DNA of 64,000 bases from Allacma fusca (Eukaryota > Arthropoda > Collembola > Symphypleona > Sminthuridae), in assembly GCA_947179485.1 (NCBI GenBank), contig OX359249.1, positions 34,830,250 through 34,894,249 of the forward strand, given 5' to 3'. The notes under the pieces were generated by a model. That model saw nothing but the letters and a program-made list of their open reading frames with translations, searched no databases and was not told the origin of the DNA. Both the position numbers and the translations under genes were made by a program. Position 1 is the stretch's first letter. The number at the start of each line of letters is the position of its first letter. Positions 48,401-62,100 of this stretch are shown here, one piece after another.

Positions 48401-50539
48401 TTTGTATCGCCTGTATTCCAGAAGTGGTCTTTCTGCGAGGACGCAATTCAGTTGAAGTAATAATAATTATATCTGGAAAAGAAAATATCAGTCCGAGAAT
48501 TTAAATCCCAACTGTAGACACACAAACATGAATGAACTTTGTGATGAGTGCACCAACTGTCCTTATCCACGTCCGAGACGGATCACGCTACTCACGGAAC
48601 GATGGATTTATGTTGTTCAGTGAAAGTCTGTATATAGCCTGTTGAAAGTTGTTAATAGCATGTGTAAATAGTAGATGGAATCGGATTAGAACTAAACTTG
48701 ACCGAGGGAAAACAGAGCGACTCTAGAGAGCTGGATGACCCGAAGGTGCACGCATGTTTAGTCTCAGTCCAAAGCAGGAAAAGAAATTCTGTGTGTACTT
48801 TCTTCTCATGCTTCCCTCACAGGGAAGAAGTATAGATATGCACACCAAATGTAAACACTCGCCCACAAAGAATTGTTGTATACTTTCATTCAGGAGCTCT
48901 CCCTGGGACTCCGTACTTCCTCGACTATCTTCAGAGTGGTGAGGTCTGCTAAGCTGGAGAGCTGCTTCAAAGCAAATCCCTACCATATCTATAGGTAGCA
49001 GAGCACTCCTTTACATAAATGATTTGCTCTGAGTTGTTACAAACTCCCTCGCGTCTACTGGCTCTCTCTAACAACATGAAGACATTAAGATGTCAATAAT
49101 TCATTCCTTTATGGAGCTGAATCTGAATGGAATGAAAATAACTAATTTTCAGCACAAATACAGGGGAGAAGTAACACTTTAATCCAATTTGTTTTGAGCT
49201 ATTCATCCGTCCTAATAAATTATTAGTGATCGTCTCCCCCCTAAAAAACCGACAGTCCCATAACTCAACCTTAAATTAATTGCTAGCATTATTTAAGACC
49301 AGGGAATCCGCTACAACTACACGATACTCATACTATGAGCATATAGGGAAGACTTACCATCTCCATTTAAATTAATAATAACTTTTTCTCCCAAACTGGT
49401 AGCTGCTTCGTTGAGGTTGAGGACGGAAATCCAGCCATTCACTCCGGAAAGAAATGGCTTACGATTGTGAAATCACAAGTTTATAGTGTCCGTGGAAATT
49501 TAATGTAATTATTATTACTATTATTGCAGGGACATCCGCTCATAAAAAGGATTAATAAAATTAATCAACAGTACGTAATTTCTTTCTTCTTGTAGATTAT
49601 CTTATTTGTCGATCACAAAGAGTCTCAAGATTTGAGGCGAAGGGTACACATTTCGTTGGTTACGTCTCATCATGAGCTACGTAGACTGTACTTAGGATAT
49701 ATGCATCTGCATATGGAGGCTCTTGAGAGAGATTGCTAGAGAACACCTTCCATAGGGAACGCTTATTAAGATATAACCATTGTAGTTGTGGAACAGATGG
49801 TTATAGTTATAATGTTACTTTTATATATTTTTTTTTTGTATAATTATTTATATTTATTTTATATAATATATTTGATTGTTTGAAAGCTCGTTGAACTGTC
49901 TCTGAAGTTGAGTTGTATTGTCTGTGATTGGCTGAAGGACTTGTCACTGGGAGTGCACTTGAAAGTTTTGCTTCAATAAATAAATAATCTGTGGATGCTT
50001 GAGTGCTTGAGAGCCGTATCTGTTTAGGATGGTTAACTGAAGGTAGGTCAGATGAGTTATTGGGGAATGGTTGTACTTTTAGGGAAATGCTGCGCCGGGG
50101 TAAATTCCTTATAGATAAAGCTGCCAATGGATTGGTTTATGATGATTTAGCTGTTTTTTTTTTGTTTTGAGTGAGTTTATGTTTCAATTTCGGGGTGTCG
50201 GGGGCTCTGTGTGTGAACAAGGAGTAGTAGAGTTTGCAAAATAAACAAATACTGAGGGATAATTTGTTATGAAGCCATGGAATAGCAACAATGAAGACAG
50301 AGAAGCTATCTCTGAGGTTCCGCTACTTGATCCGTCTCAATGAGTAAGAATAGGATCTATCCGAAAATCATCTGCATCCGAAAATCTTCGCTGAGCAAGC
50401 GTGCCCGCCACTCCCTATACTCTCAATGTTACTACTCACATTAGAGAATTTGACTTGAGTGCAGGTCGCCCAGACTAGATTCTATCCCATTTGTATACAG
50501 TTGGCTTCATAGCCAAAAAACTTCTTTCTCTTCCTCACT

Positions 50540-50577
<38 letters not shown>

Positions 50578-53500
50578 GATGATGATGGTACATACAACTT
50601 GAGAACTACACAAGCCACAAAACTTTCCGGGGGAGAGCACAGAGATACGTTATTCTCCTCGGTCGTTTTTATGTATCTATGATAAGGACCTTTTGGACTG
50701 TAGCTTAAAGTACGCTCTACTTCTTAGTCCCTACTTGCCCCGAACTGCACCAAATGCTTTTTCTCTGTCCCATTTTCTCCTACTCTCACACATCTTCAGA
50801 TCAATAACGAAAGGAAACTAACTGAAAGTTATATGGAGAGCCATTGTGTGCCCTAAGAACTCCATAGCTCCTGCTCCTATTACTACTACTCCTACTACTA
50901 CTGCCACTGCCTGTGTGTAGCATCATGTAGCAAATAAATGCGATGTGATACTTTACGTGAACAACTTCCAAAATCTCCCTGTCTGTATATACACACACGC
51001 TCTCGTTTATTCCATTGGGTTTACAACTACTCTGTTTCTCTCCTCGGCATTGCATTGTCAAAAGTTTTATCCTGCTCAAAAGAGAATCTTCCTATTTACT
51101 CCGAACTAGCACAGATCTTGAGTACTCCAGTATCTCCGAGCTTGATTCCTTCTTCAGCCTCCGACGTAACAAATATTCGACCAGACACTGCTCAATGTAT
51201 GTAAGTGCATGTACATGGACGTGCTTTTGTACCGTTGTAAATTCAATAATAAAAGTCAAACACAATGTACGGGCATCAACATGTACGTAAAGTATTTCAT
51301 ACTTAACCAAATAGTAGGAAAGATGATGCCAGCTCTAGCTCAAGATGGTAAAGGAATATATCTGGGGCTAAACTTGTAAAAGAGGTATAATTGCAAATCG
51401 TTCCCTTTGAAAGGGAGCAAAGCTGGAGTTTTTGTTAATGTGAAAAGAAGCTATTTTCAAGCATTGATCAAACGGAAATGAGGAACATTTCTGGCGTCCA
51501 AAGTATTAAAATTGCCCTTTTGAGAAGTGTAATTTAGCGCGGGGGGAATGGCACTTGACTATTGTAGAACGATTTCATGATTTTTATCCATTTGTAAGTT
51601 TCGCAACCTTGTTTGCTGGGGTGTTTTCGTAGAGCAGAACTCTGTGTACAGCGGATGAGAAAATAAATTTGCGATTTTATGAGAATGTCGTTCTCCAAGG
51701 CTAGCAGATTATTTTATGAATAAGTTAAGGAGTAGCGCATGTAGCCGGATGTGGAAGATACTTTAATGAAATGACCTTTTTCGGAAGTATACTTGCATGC
51801 CTACAAAAAAAACCGGACATAGCTGTGTTCTCTATAATTCATCCTAATAGAAAATCGTTGTACAAATAAAAGCCGGAGTCAGCGTCCATGCAGGGTTGAT
51901 TGCCTTTCCTTAAAATCCTTAAAAGAATTTAGGGAGCTAATTCCCATGATAACCTTTAGAACTCTTCGTATTGTGTAAAAACATCGGATAGTATTAATAC
52001 CAGGTAGCTCCAGGAATAATTATCAAAGTGACGTCTAACCGGGAAGAAGAACTCCACTGGACCCTTTTTATGTGAAAGATGACTTCGTTGGTGAAACCAC
52101 GAAAGGAGGTATTCTGTGTAACGGATTATGGAAAATTTCTTATAGTTTTGGCTGGAGCAATGATGAAAGAAATGGTTAAATACTCCAGCACTAGCTCAAG
52201 TAATTCATGGATGAATTATGTATGTGCAGTTCTCCCCGTCATTCCCGACATTTTCAAAGGTTACCAATGCTCCACGGGAATTTGTGGAACGTAAATCTGT
52301 GCTCCTCAAAGAAGTCTAACAATATCAGGGCCTCTACCCACCACAAATGTATGCATGTAACTTCCATCCTGTCATGGAAATGGATGGACGTGATTTTGCC
52401 CGCAGAAATCCGCTTATTGCTTGAAGAATAAAGCTCCCTGAAGAGAAATGAGGAGGCGGACTCCGGGAATCTCTATAGATACAAGTACTTATTCAATTTG
52501 ATTTACGCTCAAATGTCAACTGGTTTGTACTAATTAAAAGTCGATTCTGTTACATTACATTTCCCCATACGATCCCATTGATTTAATTGCTTGATAGAAC
52601 TTCCCCGCTCGTTTCAGCTCTCCTACAGTATATCAGCTCTGAAATGCTGACTTATGACACGCTTGTGAAATGATTCATTATCAATATTCATTGCCTCTAC
52701 AGAGATGTAAAAGGCAATTTCACATGCAATGCAGTGTGTCTGGCTTCAATGAAATGATGGGAATCTGGGCGGTGAAAAATTTATTTGACCTGTTTGCTTA
52801 ATTATTCTTTGACATGGGCCTTGCATATACTTCCTCTTGTACTTTGCATCTTTGACGGGTAAAATCTTTCGTTAATACAATTTCTGTGAAAACAACAGGT
52901 CTAGCTGGAAAAGTGATGCAATCGCTGCTGTTGTGAATTCAAAGTGCGGCACACTGATCCTCTGTGTTGAGTCGTCGACCCACTTCTAGGAAAAACTTTT
53001 AGCGTTAGCCTACATGTCATTCTCTTCAGTAATAATTTAATGGAGGTTAATCTATGCATGTAAATAAAACCTCAACTGTACATTGCAACTAATGAGGGTT
53101 TCAGACGGAAGAAAATATGGTGTTAAAGGTTTCAATGATATTTAGATAGAAACATGTTAAGATTAATTAAACTTAATTCGAATTTAGTTTTATTTTGTAT
53201 TAAAATACTCCAGACGAATGGTCATTCATGGGTAAAATCCTCAACATAAACGAAAGACGAGACAGATGTAAAACGGGCTTTTCAGAAATGTTCGGTGCAA
53301 AACGAAAAAAGACCACTTTTCCCACTACGGACTTGTAAGTTAATTTATTAAGAATTTTAATTGTTTTGACTTTTGACTACGTTGTACATGCTTACCGACC
53401 TTTCGTATTTCAGCATGATTTTAAGTTTCTTCAGACATTTGTATGCATAACTACAGTATAATTAGTTATATACGTATATGTAATTATTATATATCACATG

Positions 53501-53900
53501 TATATGTAATATAGTCACTGTAGTATGAACTATGTACCTGAATAAAACCTCGAAACGATAAGTAGTTACTTTGTGCTTCCATTGATTAAAAAGCAATGAA
53601 AGCTTCCCTTGCTTGCAAATGCTTTCGATTAATAGGATTTGTATGCAAAACTAGGCTCGATATATGAAGGCCCTCTAAAATAAGTTTTATTGTCACTTTA
53701 GTAATGAATCTGGATTTTTGGTAACAATAGAATATTGCTGTATTAGTGTTCTCTAATATTAAAAATAAATATTGGAGAAGCTTGTAAGTTGTCGACCCTT
53801 TTGGATTGAAATATTAATTTTTTCTCTTGTAAATTCTTTTTAAATGTACTTACTAATAGACTTTCTTGCATTTATTTATACTATTCAAGCAAAAACAATC
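45441..53900. other. Intergenic region upstream of ENPP6, no supported gene
   Basis: Short frames on both strands have no family signature. A (TC)n run at 50544-50574 is followed by TGTAG and then ATGATGATGG, which looks like a 3' splice site, but the frame after it ends within 36 codons and no partner exon was found. A minus-strand frame at 49807-50127 has fairly gene-like codon use but no ATG near its start and no recognisable domain. CTA/TAG-rich imperfect repeats lie near 50878-50915. Confidence 0.5.
50544..50574. repeat. (TC)n microsatellite
   Basis: A TC run of about 15 units ending at a TGTAG. Confidence 0.9.
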
Positions 53901-53928
53901 CAAACTCTGTGCGTTAACCATAGATTTA

Positions 53929-54015
53929 TTAATCCAAACCTAAAGGATCAGTCCAAAAAGATATTCCATGATCATCATCGGAAGGGGTGCCAATCGTCAA
54001 CTCACTATGAGGCAT
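53929..54015 (-). CDS. Short unrecognised ORF or terminal exon (28 codons)
   Basis: A small minus-strand frame starts at an ATG at 54015 and ends with TAA at 53929-53931. The peptide begins MPHSELTIGT, is acidic in the middle (SDDDHG) and ends WTDPLGLD. Residue composition and local GC content look coding against the very AT-rich surroundings. It could be a small peptide gene, an alternative last exon of the PH-actin gene, or chance. An in-frame stop lies four codons before the ATG. Confidence 0.2.
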   Translation of the reverse strand: MPHSELTIGTPSDDDHGISFWTDPLGLD

Positions 54016-56105
54016 GATTAACGCTTACACAAATTAATACTAACGACACCAAGAAAATTCAGAACAATAATGCAATTTTGCGTTGTATTTTAAAATTTTA
54101 TTACTTCTCATTAACAATAACCATAACAAGATGCAGTAATTCGCTGCTTTGTTTTCGTCATGCACTTCCACAAATGCAAATATGTAGTAATAAACTGAAC
54201 TAACGTAACACACAGCCTGACTACATTCGATTAATTACCACCATGTGCTATCTAAACTTAGCATGCGGTGCGGTAAACAAGACAAGACTCGTATTAATTT
54301 ATGCTTAATTAACCATACATTAACTATATTTTAGGTGCCTTTTTATGTCAAAACCTCGTCTAAACTGTCACACTCCATCTGGGATGGTAAAGTACTGTGT
54401 GACGTCCCAGTTGAGAATGAAAACGAGTTAAATAGATTACTAAAATACTAGAAATCATTCTCATGGAATTTGTCAACTTGGAATTGGAACACTACATCAA
54501 AGACGACAAGCATGAAATATTTTTGTTTAAGTACCACAAATCACAATAGAAAATATATATTCACTTGGGACTTATCTCACACATTGTACCGTAAATACAG
54601 AACATTGAAATTCACGAGGAGTATTTTTTGACACACTTATTCAATTTTCACACACTAACTTGCCACATGGAAGAAATTTAAAAATTTTTGTACAGCAAAG
54701 CAACTACTCGAGAGCTTCTACATCTACGCGAAAACTTTCGCAGATATTTTTGGTATAAATTTGATTGTACTAACATTAAATGTCTTCTGATAAGTAATTA
54801 CATTTAATAAATAAAGACACATTATAAATCATGCGAATATATTAATATTTTTAAACTATTTTTATTTAACTATTTGGAATGCTGCAGTATAGCACTGGGT
54901 CATTCTAACACATCTCTTTTAGAGATAGTGTTCTACCACACAGTCGTGGTAATATAAGAAAAATCAAGCTTTTAGAAAATAACACCAAAACAAGTTTGCG
55001 AATTTTCGACATAGATTTAAATGCTTGAATGAATCCTAATTCTACACCGTAACTTATTTGTTAGGTGCTCAGATACTTTCTAAAGTAAATGCATAGCCGG
55101 AAGTTATTTTGCATACCTTCAGAAACAGACCAACAACTCTGAATGGTATACGCGCGCTATACTTATAGATAAATCGACCAGTAAACTAAAAGTAGAAAAA
55201 ATAACAAACACGATGAAAAATCAAAAATCTTTCAAAGATTAACATTTCATGATCATTACGAAGCGAATCACACTTTACAGGCTTATACTTTCAAACTTTA
55301 GATGTATTTGGAATGTTGGAAACAATACACATCTTTCCTTATGTGGGTGATTAACATTCTAAAATAGCAGACCGAACATTTCATTTTAACATCCAAGTAT
55401 CAAACTATTTACTGCAATGTGAAACACTGCTGCAGCTCTGCAGTCTCCCTACGTTTAGATTCTTGCCCTCACATAAAACATGCTACTATGTACTACTCCA
55501 TTAAGTTTACGTATTGCGTCAAGAATACATCAGTGTATGCATCAGCACTTCTTGGAATTGTGGCAAAAATTAATCAATTTATAACTTAAATGTTTTACAC
55601 AAGGTTGTACCTAGATTTTAACTGTTCCCTTAGTAATTTAATAATAATAATATTAGTAATTAATTTAAGTTTAGTTATATCTTTCACGTTGACTTCAGTA
55701 AGTGTCTCCGATGATTGATACGCACTGATTACAACTGACGTTAGAAGAAAGTTGAAAACAAAAGAAGACGATGCCATGGAAATAAATCGAATAAGACCGA
55801 ACTGCAATGGTCACAACCATGACAAAAAATAGAAGAATAGTTGCCTTATTCACTTTTGGAATGCAAGCGAAATATTCACCTCGAATGAAACCTAAATGAA
55901 GGTACAACTATAACAGCTAGAAAAATCCTTAACAAACAAGATCAATTATCACAAACTTCACAAAAGGAAGTTTGACCACTCCATTTGTTTCGTGCCGGAA
56001 TGTTATAATGACAGTTGACATGAAACAATTGCCAACAAGTCGAAGTGAATGAAAATGGAATGCTTATGTTACAAGCATTAGAATGTTCTCAAGGAACTAA
56101 AATAT
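54016..56105 (-). other. Probable long 3' UTR / downstream flank of the PH-actin gene
   Basis: This AT-rich stretch follows the PH-actin stop codon. The first perfect minus-strand AATAAA I noticed is near 54862, about 1.2 kb after the stop; an ATTAAA variant lies near 55637. A 61-codon frame starting with ATG at 55777 has a signal-peptide-like N-terminus but no further support. Confidence 0.4.
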
Positions 56106-59100
56106 TTAAATAAGCCAATACGAAGGGCCTGGACCATTATCATAATTACTTCTTTTCATCAGCGATTTTTCAAATGCTTCAGTTCCAGCAAGCACCGAAC
56201 TTCCAATGAAAGACGCATGGTAACGGTATGGAGATGACCGAATCTGAAAAATGTTCCCCACAGAGAATTAATACACAGTAATTTACTAATAATTACTACT
56301 TCTAATTTTGAAGATTTATTGAAAAAAGGTCAAAGAAAAAATGGCTTACTTTAGGTTTTAAATGAGGAGGGCATAACTTGGTCAACTCAAATTCCAGACG
56401 TTCCGCAAATCCAGGGATTAAACTGCAACCGCCGACCAAGAAAATATTTTGGGATACCTCTTTGCGGATGTCAACTTCGCAGTTCTAAATTTCATTAAGA
56501 TTTGGAGATTTTATTATCAAACCAGAGCAAGTTTACACGCAGTAATCTTTTGTAACAACAAAAAATCTCAAAATTTTCAACTGAAGTACCTGAATCGATT
56601 GCAATAAAAGCTTAGGAAGCCCGTCGCAGTCTAGTCCGTAGTACCCCGGATCAAAAAAGCCTTCAGCAACACCCCTTAGGACCTCTTGATTTACGCCTAT
56701 CAAATTCGAGAAAGGGAGTACGTCCCTTAAGTCCATCTCAACGACTATCTCTTCAGTTTCCTGGGAAGGCTTCTTACTTCCGCCAGAGTTAACGCAGATG
56801 AAATTTTCAGCAATAAACCGGAGAACTAAATTTTCAGCAGGTGTTGAAAGGTATAGACCGTTCTCCTGTAGTGTAATACATTGGAACGGTTGTCAGTATT
56901 GGAAACTTGTTTTCATAAGCTTAAGCTTCAAAGATCCAAAATAACCGATTAGCAGATACAATATTCAGTAACTCAATCAAAGCATACCTGTGGACCAAGA
57001 CCTTGACGCAATGAGTGCTTTAACGGAGAACCACCTAACGGAGCTCTTTTCCAGGCGTGGCTTATGACAAAACCATGTGTCATTGGGACAATATCTGACC
57101 TCTCTCCAACATCGCAGACCAAACCGTTGTCTACCGAATGGGCCCAAAATGACACAAGAGTTTGATGGTATAATATAGCACTTCGTGCCTGAATGGGGTC
57201 CAAATATAAAGGATTCAATGCATATTATATCCACTAGTATAATTCTTAAAACTATTGTCATAACGATTGGTGTAATCTTACATTAAAATCATTAAATAAC
57301 AGCTGTAAAATTTTCCGTCTACAGTTGCTATCGACTCTTCTAGGTAGGTTTATTATGACTCGGTAGTTTTCAATTTTTATATTTAGCTCGGAGAATATTT
57401 TCACTAAAAATCCTTTTAATGCTACCACATCCAACGAATTCTAAAATAGAACAGAAAACATAGTAATAAGCATTTTTCACCTTCACAATAAAAAAATCTT
57501 CGTTTCTCTAACCCCACCAAATAATTTTATACATATTTTACCTGGCAAAGTTTAGAGGAGCTTTCAAACGGGAACCTTATTTTGGCTCTTTTCCTATTTT
57601 CTGGTAGGTATACTTCATTGCCGTACATAATAGTACCGTCTTCGTTTTCAGACATAACCGCACAAAAGAATTTGGCAGGTAGGGTTGCTACAAGCAAAAA
57701 GAAACCTTATGTTAAAAAACAATACACGGCAGTAATAACTTTGACAAGCGAAACGAAAATATGCCTGTAGCAGTATTTTAAATTTCTGCGCACAAGATTA
57801 AACGCTTTAACTTACGCTGGTGAGTAAGAACTCCAGCTCTCATGTTTGTTGATCCAATATCCACTAAAACAATGTCACGAAAAATAGAGAGACTGCGGGG
57901 AATAATAGGAGTCAAGTAAAAGTCTGTGGAAGTCATTTCTTGTTGAATTGCTTCCGCCCACTTCGCGGCTTCCCCAGTTGATCCACATTGAAAAACGTAG
58001 TAATGGCCACTCTGTGGAATCATCCAAATGCATTTATGATTTTAGGCATTCCTACGTGAAACAAACTTTTAACTGCTAGTACTTAAATAATTAGCTACCC
58101 CGTCGTCAACGCCGATTATCCGGTTGATCATGCTTTTTCCCTTCTCAATCCCAACATATTCAACGGGGTCAAGAAAATCCACTTTCCCACCACTAAGCTG
58201 TATGGCCTGGAAGACAGTCTCACAATCCTCTTTCTGCAAAGTGAAATATCATTAACCATAAGTATGGAGGGGTTCTGAACTTTAAAATTGAAAACTATCA
58301 TATCAACCTATATTAATTATGTATTATATGGCGATATACAATTTTTATGCATATGTATAATTACAAATATAATACATACATATATATATATATATAATTA
58401 TATATATATATATAATTACATAAATTTCAAATACTGGATGTATATCAGCAAAAGAATATTCTAATCTCACGCTTATTTTACCTCATATGCAGTTAATTTC
58501 CCTATATTCAGTACGCAATATTTTCTGCGCCATGCATTCCAGAAAGTTCCTTTTCGTCGATTGCCACTCAAGATTTGCATATGACCTGCCATAAATTCTG
58601 CTGATGTTGAGTGATCCAGAGACGAATGCTTAGGTTCACACATGGCATAGAGGCGTGTAAGCATGGGTTTCTACAAAAAGGAAAACACGACAATGTTAAT
58701 GCATTCTAATTGTCTTCAATAATTAAAATCCTTACACCTTAAATCTTTTATTTATCGTTATTTTTTCTAAAAAAATATACCGGATCCCATTCTGAAGGAA
58801 TTTTGATGTGCTTAGTAACAATTTCATCAAGCAGTCCATTGTTTTTGTTATGGGAATGGGAATTTACAATACTGTTCGAGTACTCCGATTCGGTGGGTGA
58901 AAGCTGGTGGATTATGTCAAAACCATTTGTCCCATTTTCCTTCCGCTGGCGCAGGGTTTCGGCACAAAATTCCACACAGTTATCTAACTCGTGCTCACTA
59001 TCTGAAGCAGACATCTGACTTTCGGTTTCTTCTTGAATAACCTCTAATCCTGTGGGGCATCGTAATAAATGTATGCCGTATTGAGAACTTGCTATCAAAT

Positions 59101-62100
59101 GTTTCATCAGGAATCAGGAAAGGGAAAAGATAACTTGATTTCAATCCACAACCCCAGAGGTCACAGTTGATAACAATGCCACACTTTTATCAGGTCAGGT
59201 GAGGAAATGTGGATTACACCAGGATGGTATTATGAATAAAGGCAATACAAAACATACCGAAATCGTTGAAAGAACTTTCACGGAAGTCGTCACTGTTGAA
59301 CAAATCGTAGTCATCCTCAGGATTACACTCCGGTTCAGTTTCTATAACGACGTCAAAGTCTTCAAAGTCACCTTCCTCATCGTCGACGTTATCTATGTAG
59401 ACTGGTTCTTGTCGATTTTTGCAATTATTCTGAGCAAGAAGTAATTGGGCCGCTGCTGGGATTAAACTCTCTGTTGTCCAAAAAAAAGTTCAAATGTTTA
59501 ATAAAAACTTCAGTAACTTCCTTAAATATATATAGCATAATGCAATGGATGAACATAAAAATAAATGTAGCCGTCACTGCCTTTGCAATTACAAATTCAT
59601 AAATCTTGACAATTTCATTCTCAATTAACAGCAGCACAAATTGTCAGCAAAAAGCAAAATAAGATAGGCGGCAAAACTTACCAACACTTACGGTCGCATT
59701 CGATTTAGGCTGGGCGTAAATGCACTCATTGGATTTAGGAACATCATATATAATGCTCTAATAACACACAAAAATATAAGTGGTGTCACAGCCAGAAAAA
59801 AAATTAACAAACAAAATTATTAAACCAAACAAATTTCAGAAACACAGAGAAAAGGTGAGTCAAGCAGTAAGAAAAGGAAACCAAAAGCTGAACTCTGATT
59901 AGTCTTTAAACAGTGATGACAATTAACTGGGCAGGGACAAGCTTCATTGTCGACATGCTGAGGTAACGCACAAGTTACTTCGTGTGTAATATTTTCATTA
60001 GCATCAACTAGAATATGTGCTGGCAAACTGCGCCATTAATGGAAGGTAAATTCTACTCAAAACCCCTTCTAACTTAACTATCAGCATTGCATGAGAATAT
60101 AGTGACATGTAATAAAAGCGGCACAACAGTCTCGTGTACAGAAAAAAACCATAATTGTATCCTTTCCGCTTTAACCTCTTCTAAATTTCGTTTTTACTGT
60201 AATAATCCTTCCAATGTGTAACAACAACTTGCCATGTACTCCTCTGCTGACAGCTAGCACCAAGTCCTGTTTGGTTTCGCATCACCTCACACATATTACA
60301 CACTATGAACGGTGGAACATCTTAAGAAGAAAGCCAGGCAAGAGTAAGATACTTTGTGCAAAGTCCACACAGTACACACACACACACTCAATCACAAGCA
60401 TTTACACGTGCAGCTTTGTACTCCGGCACCGCTGCTGTCATATTAACGTATACGTACACTTCATATAATAACAATTATTGCTCAAGTTACAGCTAAGAGC
60501 CATAAAAAAACCATTTCGCTTTCGCATTCATTGTAAATTTTACACTAGGAGTCCGTCAGAAAAGTATTACCCATACGATAAAACCTAATCTTTGCTAAAT
60601 TAATGACAGAACTACTATTAAAAATATTGTTCAAACATACTGTCGTGCCACAAGGAACGGAAAAAAGTAATAAACAAAATTTTATCTTATTTCCCTATGC
60701 CCTATCGCCATATAAAAGAGACCGGATTATTGTAAATGAGATAAACGACTAATTAATAATTACTGCAAACCAAAGCAGTACCCTTCTAGAAAAGAGGAAA
60801 TCATGGTATGACTCAATAAGTAGAAAATCGATATGTACACTGACAAGACCCTACTCTACTGTAACAACAACAACAGCAAGTGACAGGGGTACAGTAATAA
60901 AATAAAATAAACGAACTTCAACAATAAAAAAAAATTACAGGAACACCCAAACACCCACACCAATACACAAAATAAATGCTGCATCAGCACATCAGTGCTG
61001 CCAGCATTTAACAGAGCATCACATTGCATTTGCGTTAATCGAACCTATTTTAATACAAGTGCGGAAACAGACATTTCAATTTGAAAAAGATCGAATGAGC
61101 TGACGCGAGAATGTGAAGAGTAAATATGAAACAGATTTTATAGGGAATTTGAGCCCATTTTTGTTATTCCATGTATTTTCAAAACTAACAATAAGGCCAG
61201 TGCCGAGCACGTCAAACAGATTCAACAGAGTAAAGGTATACTTTCAGTCTGTATCAAGATGTAGACCATGTCGGTCTTATACTCACATTGTAAACACACA
61301 GGCAATTTCACCATATGCGAATGGCCAAAACAGCCCCACTAAAACCTAATCACTCCACCCACAATTGCAACAGCTCTAAAATATATTGAAGAGTTTAATT
61401 TTTTCCTCAGAGCGACAAGGAAGGCAGATCCCAACTGTGAACTTCTCATTCCATGAGAGTACAGAGTATTAATTTTTTAATAACATTCAATAAATTCCGT
61501 TTCGTAGGGAAATCAACTACTTATGGTATATGTCTAAAACTTCTGTGATCGACTGGTTTGATGCATTTATACTTTCGTACTACTCAACTGGTACAGATGC
61601 ATTACAGAAAAAACATTACTTGATTTGCTAGTTGAAAGCTTACATATAAAATAAAAATAAAGCCCATACATAATTACATACATGTTGTTGATAAATGAAA
61701 TCTGATGTTTCGCACTTCTTTAACTACATACATATGCAATTATGTGTCTACGTGCTTCGAAATTTGCATTGCTTTAACTGCTACAACCACTACTCACACA
61801 GTCGAGGATAATATTCTCGTCTTATCTTGACTAGGTTAATGATTCTTATGAAGAAGAAGCCGTCGAGAGGGATGCATGATAGTCTGCCTCGAATAGTATG
61901 CCAAGCAGCAAGAAAACAAGCAGATTTTTTTTAAATTTAAGGTTTTCAAGTTACAATCACAAAAAATAAATAAAAATCAGGAAGAGATAATCACCTGGTG
62001 GTTATTGGAATGTCGATGGAAATGAGAGAGATTTTCATAGAGTGCAACTTTGTTTGTGTCAGATCCGTCGAGTGTGTTGACATTTTCATAGAGAGAATCC

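Noticed and set aside
49807-50127. 106-codon minus-strand open frame
   Set aside because: Codon use is fair, but the frame starts from TTG after a stop, the nearest possible acceptor lacks a pyrimidine tract, and the end runs into AT-rich Asn/Ile/Lys repeats.
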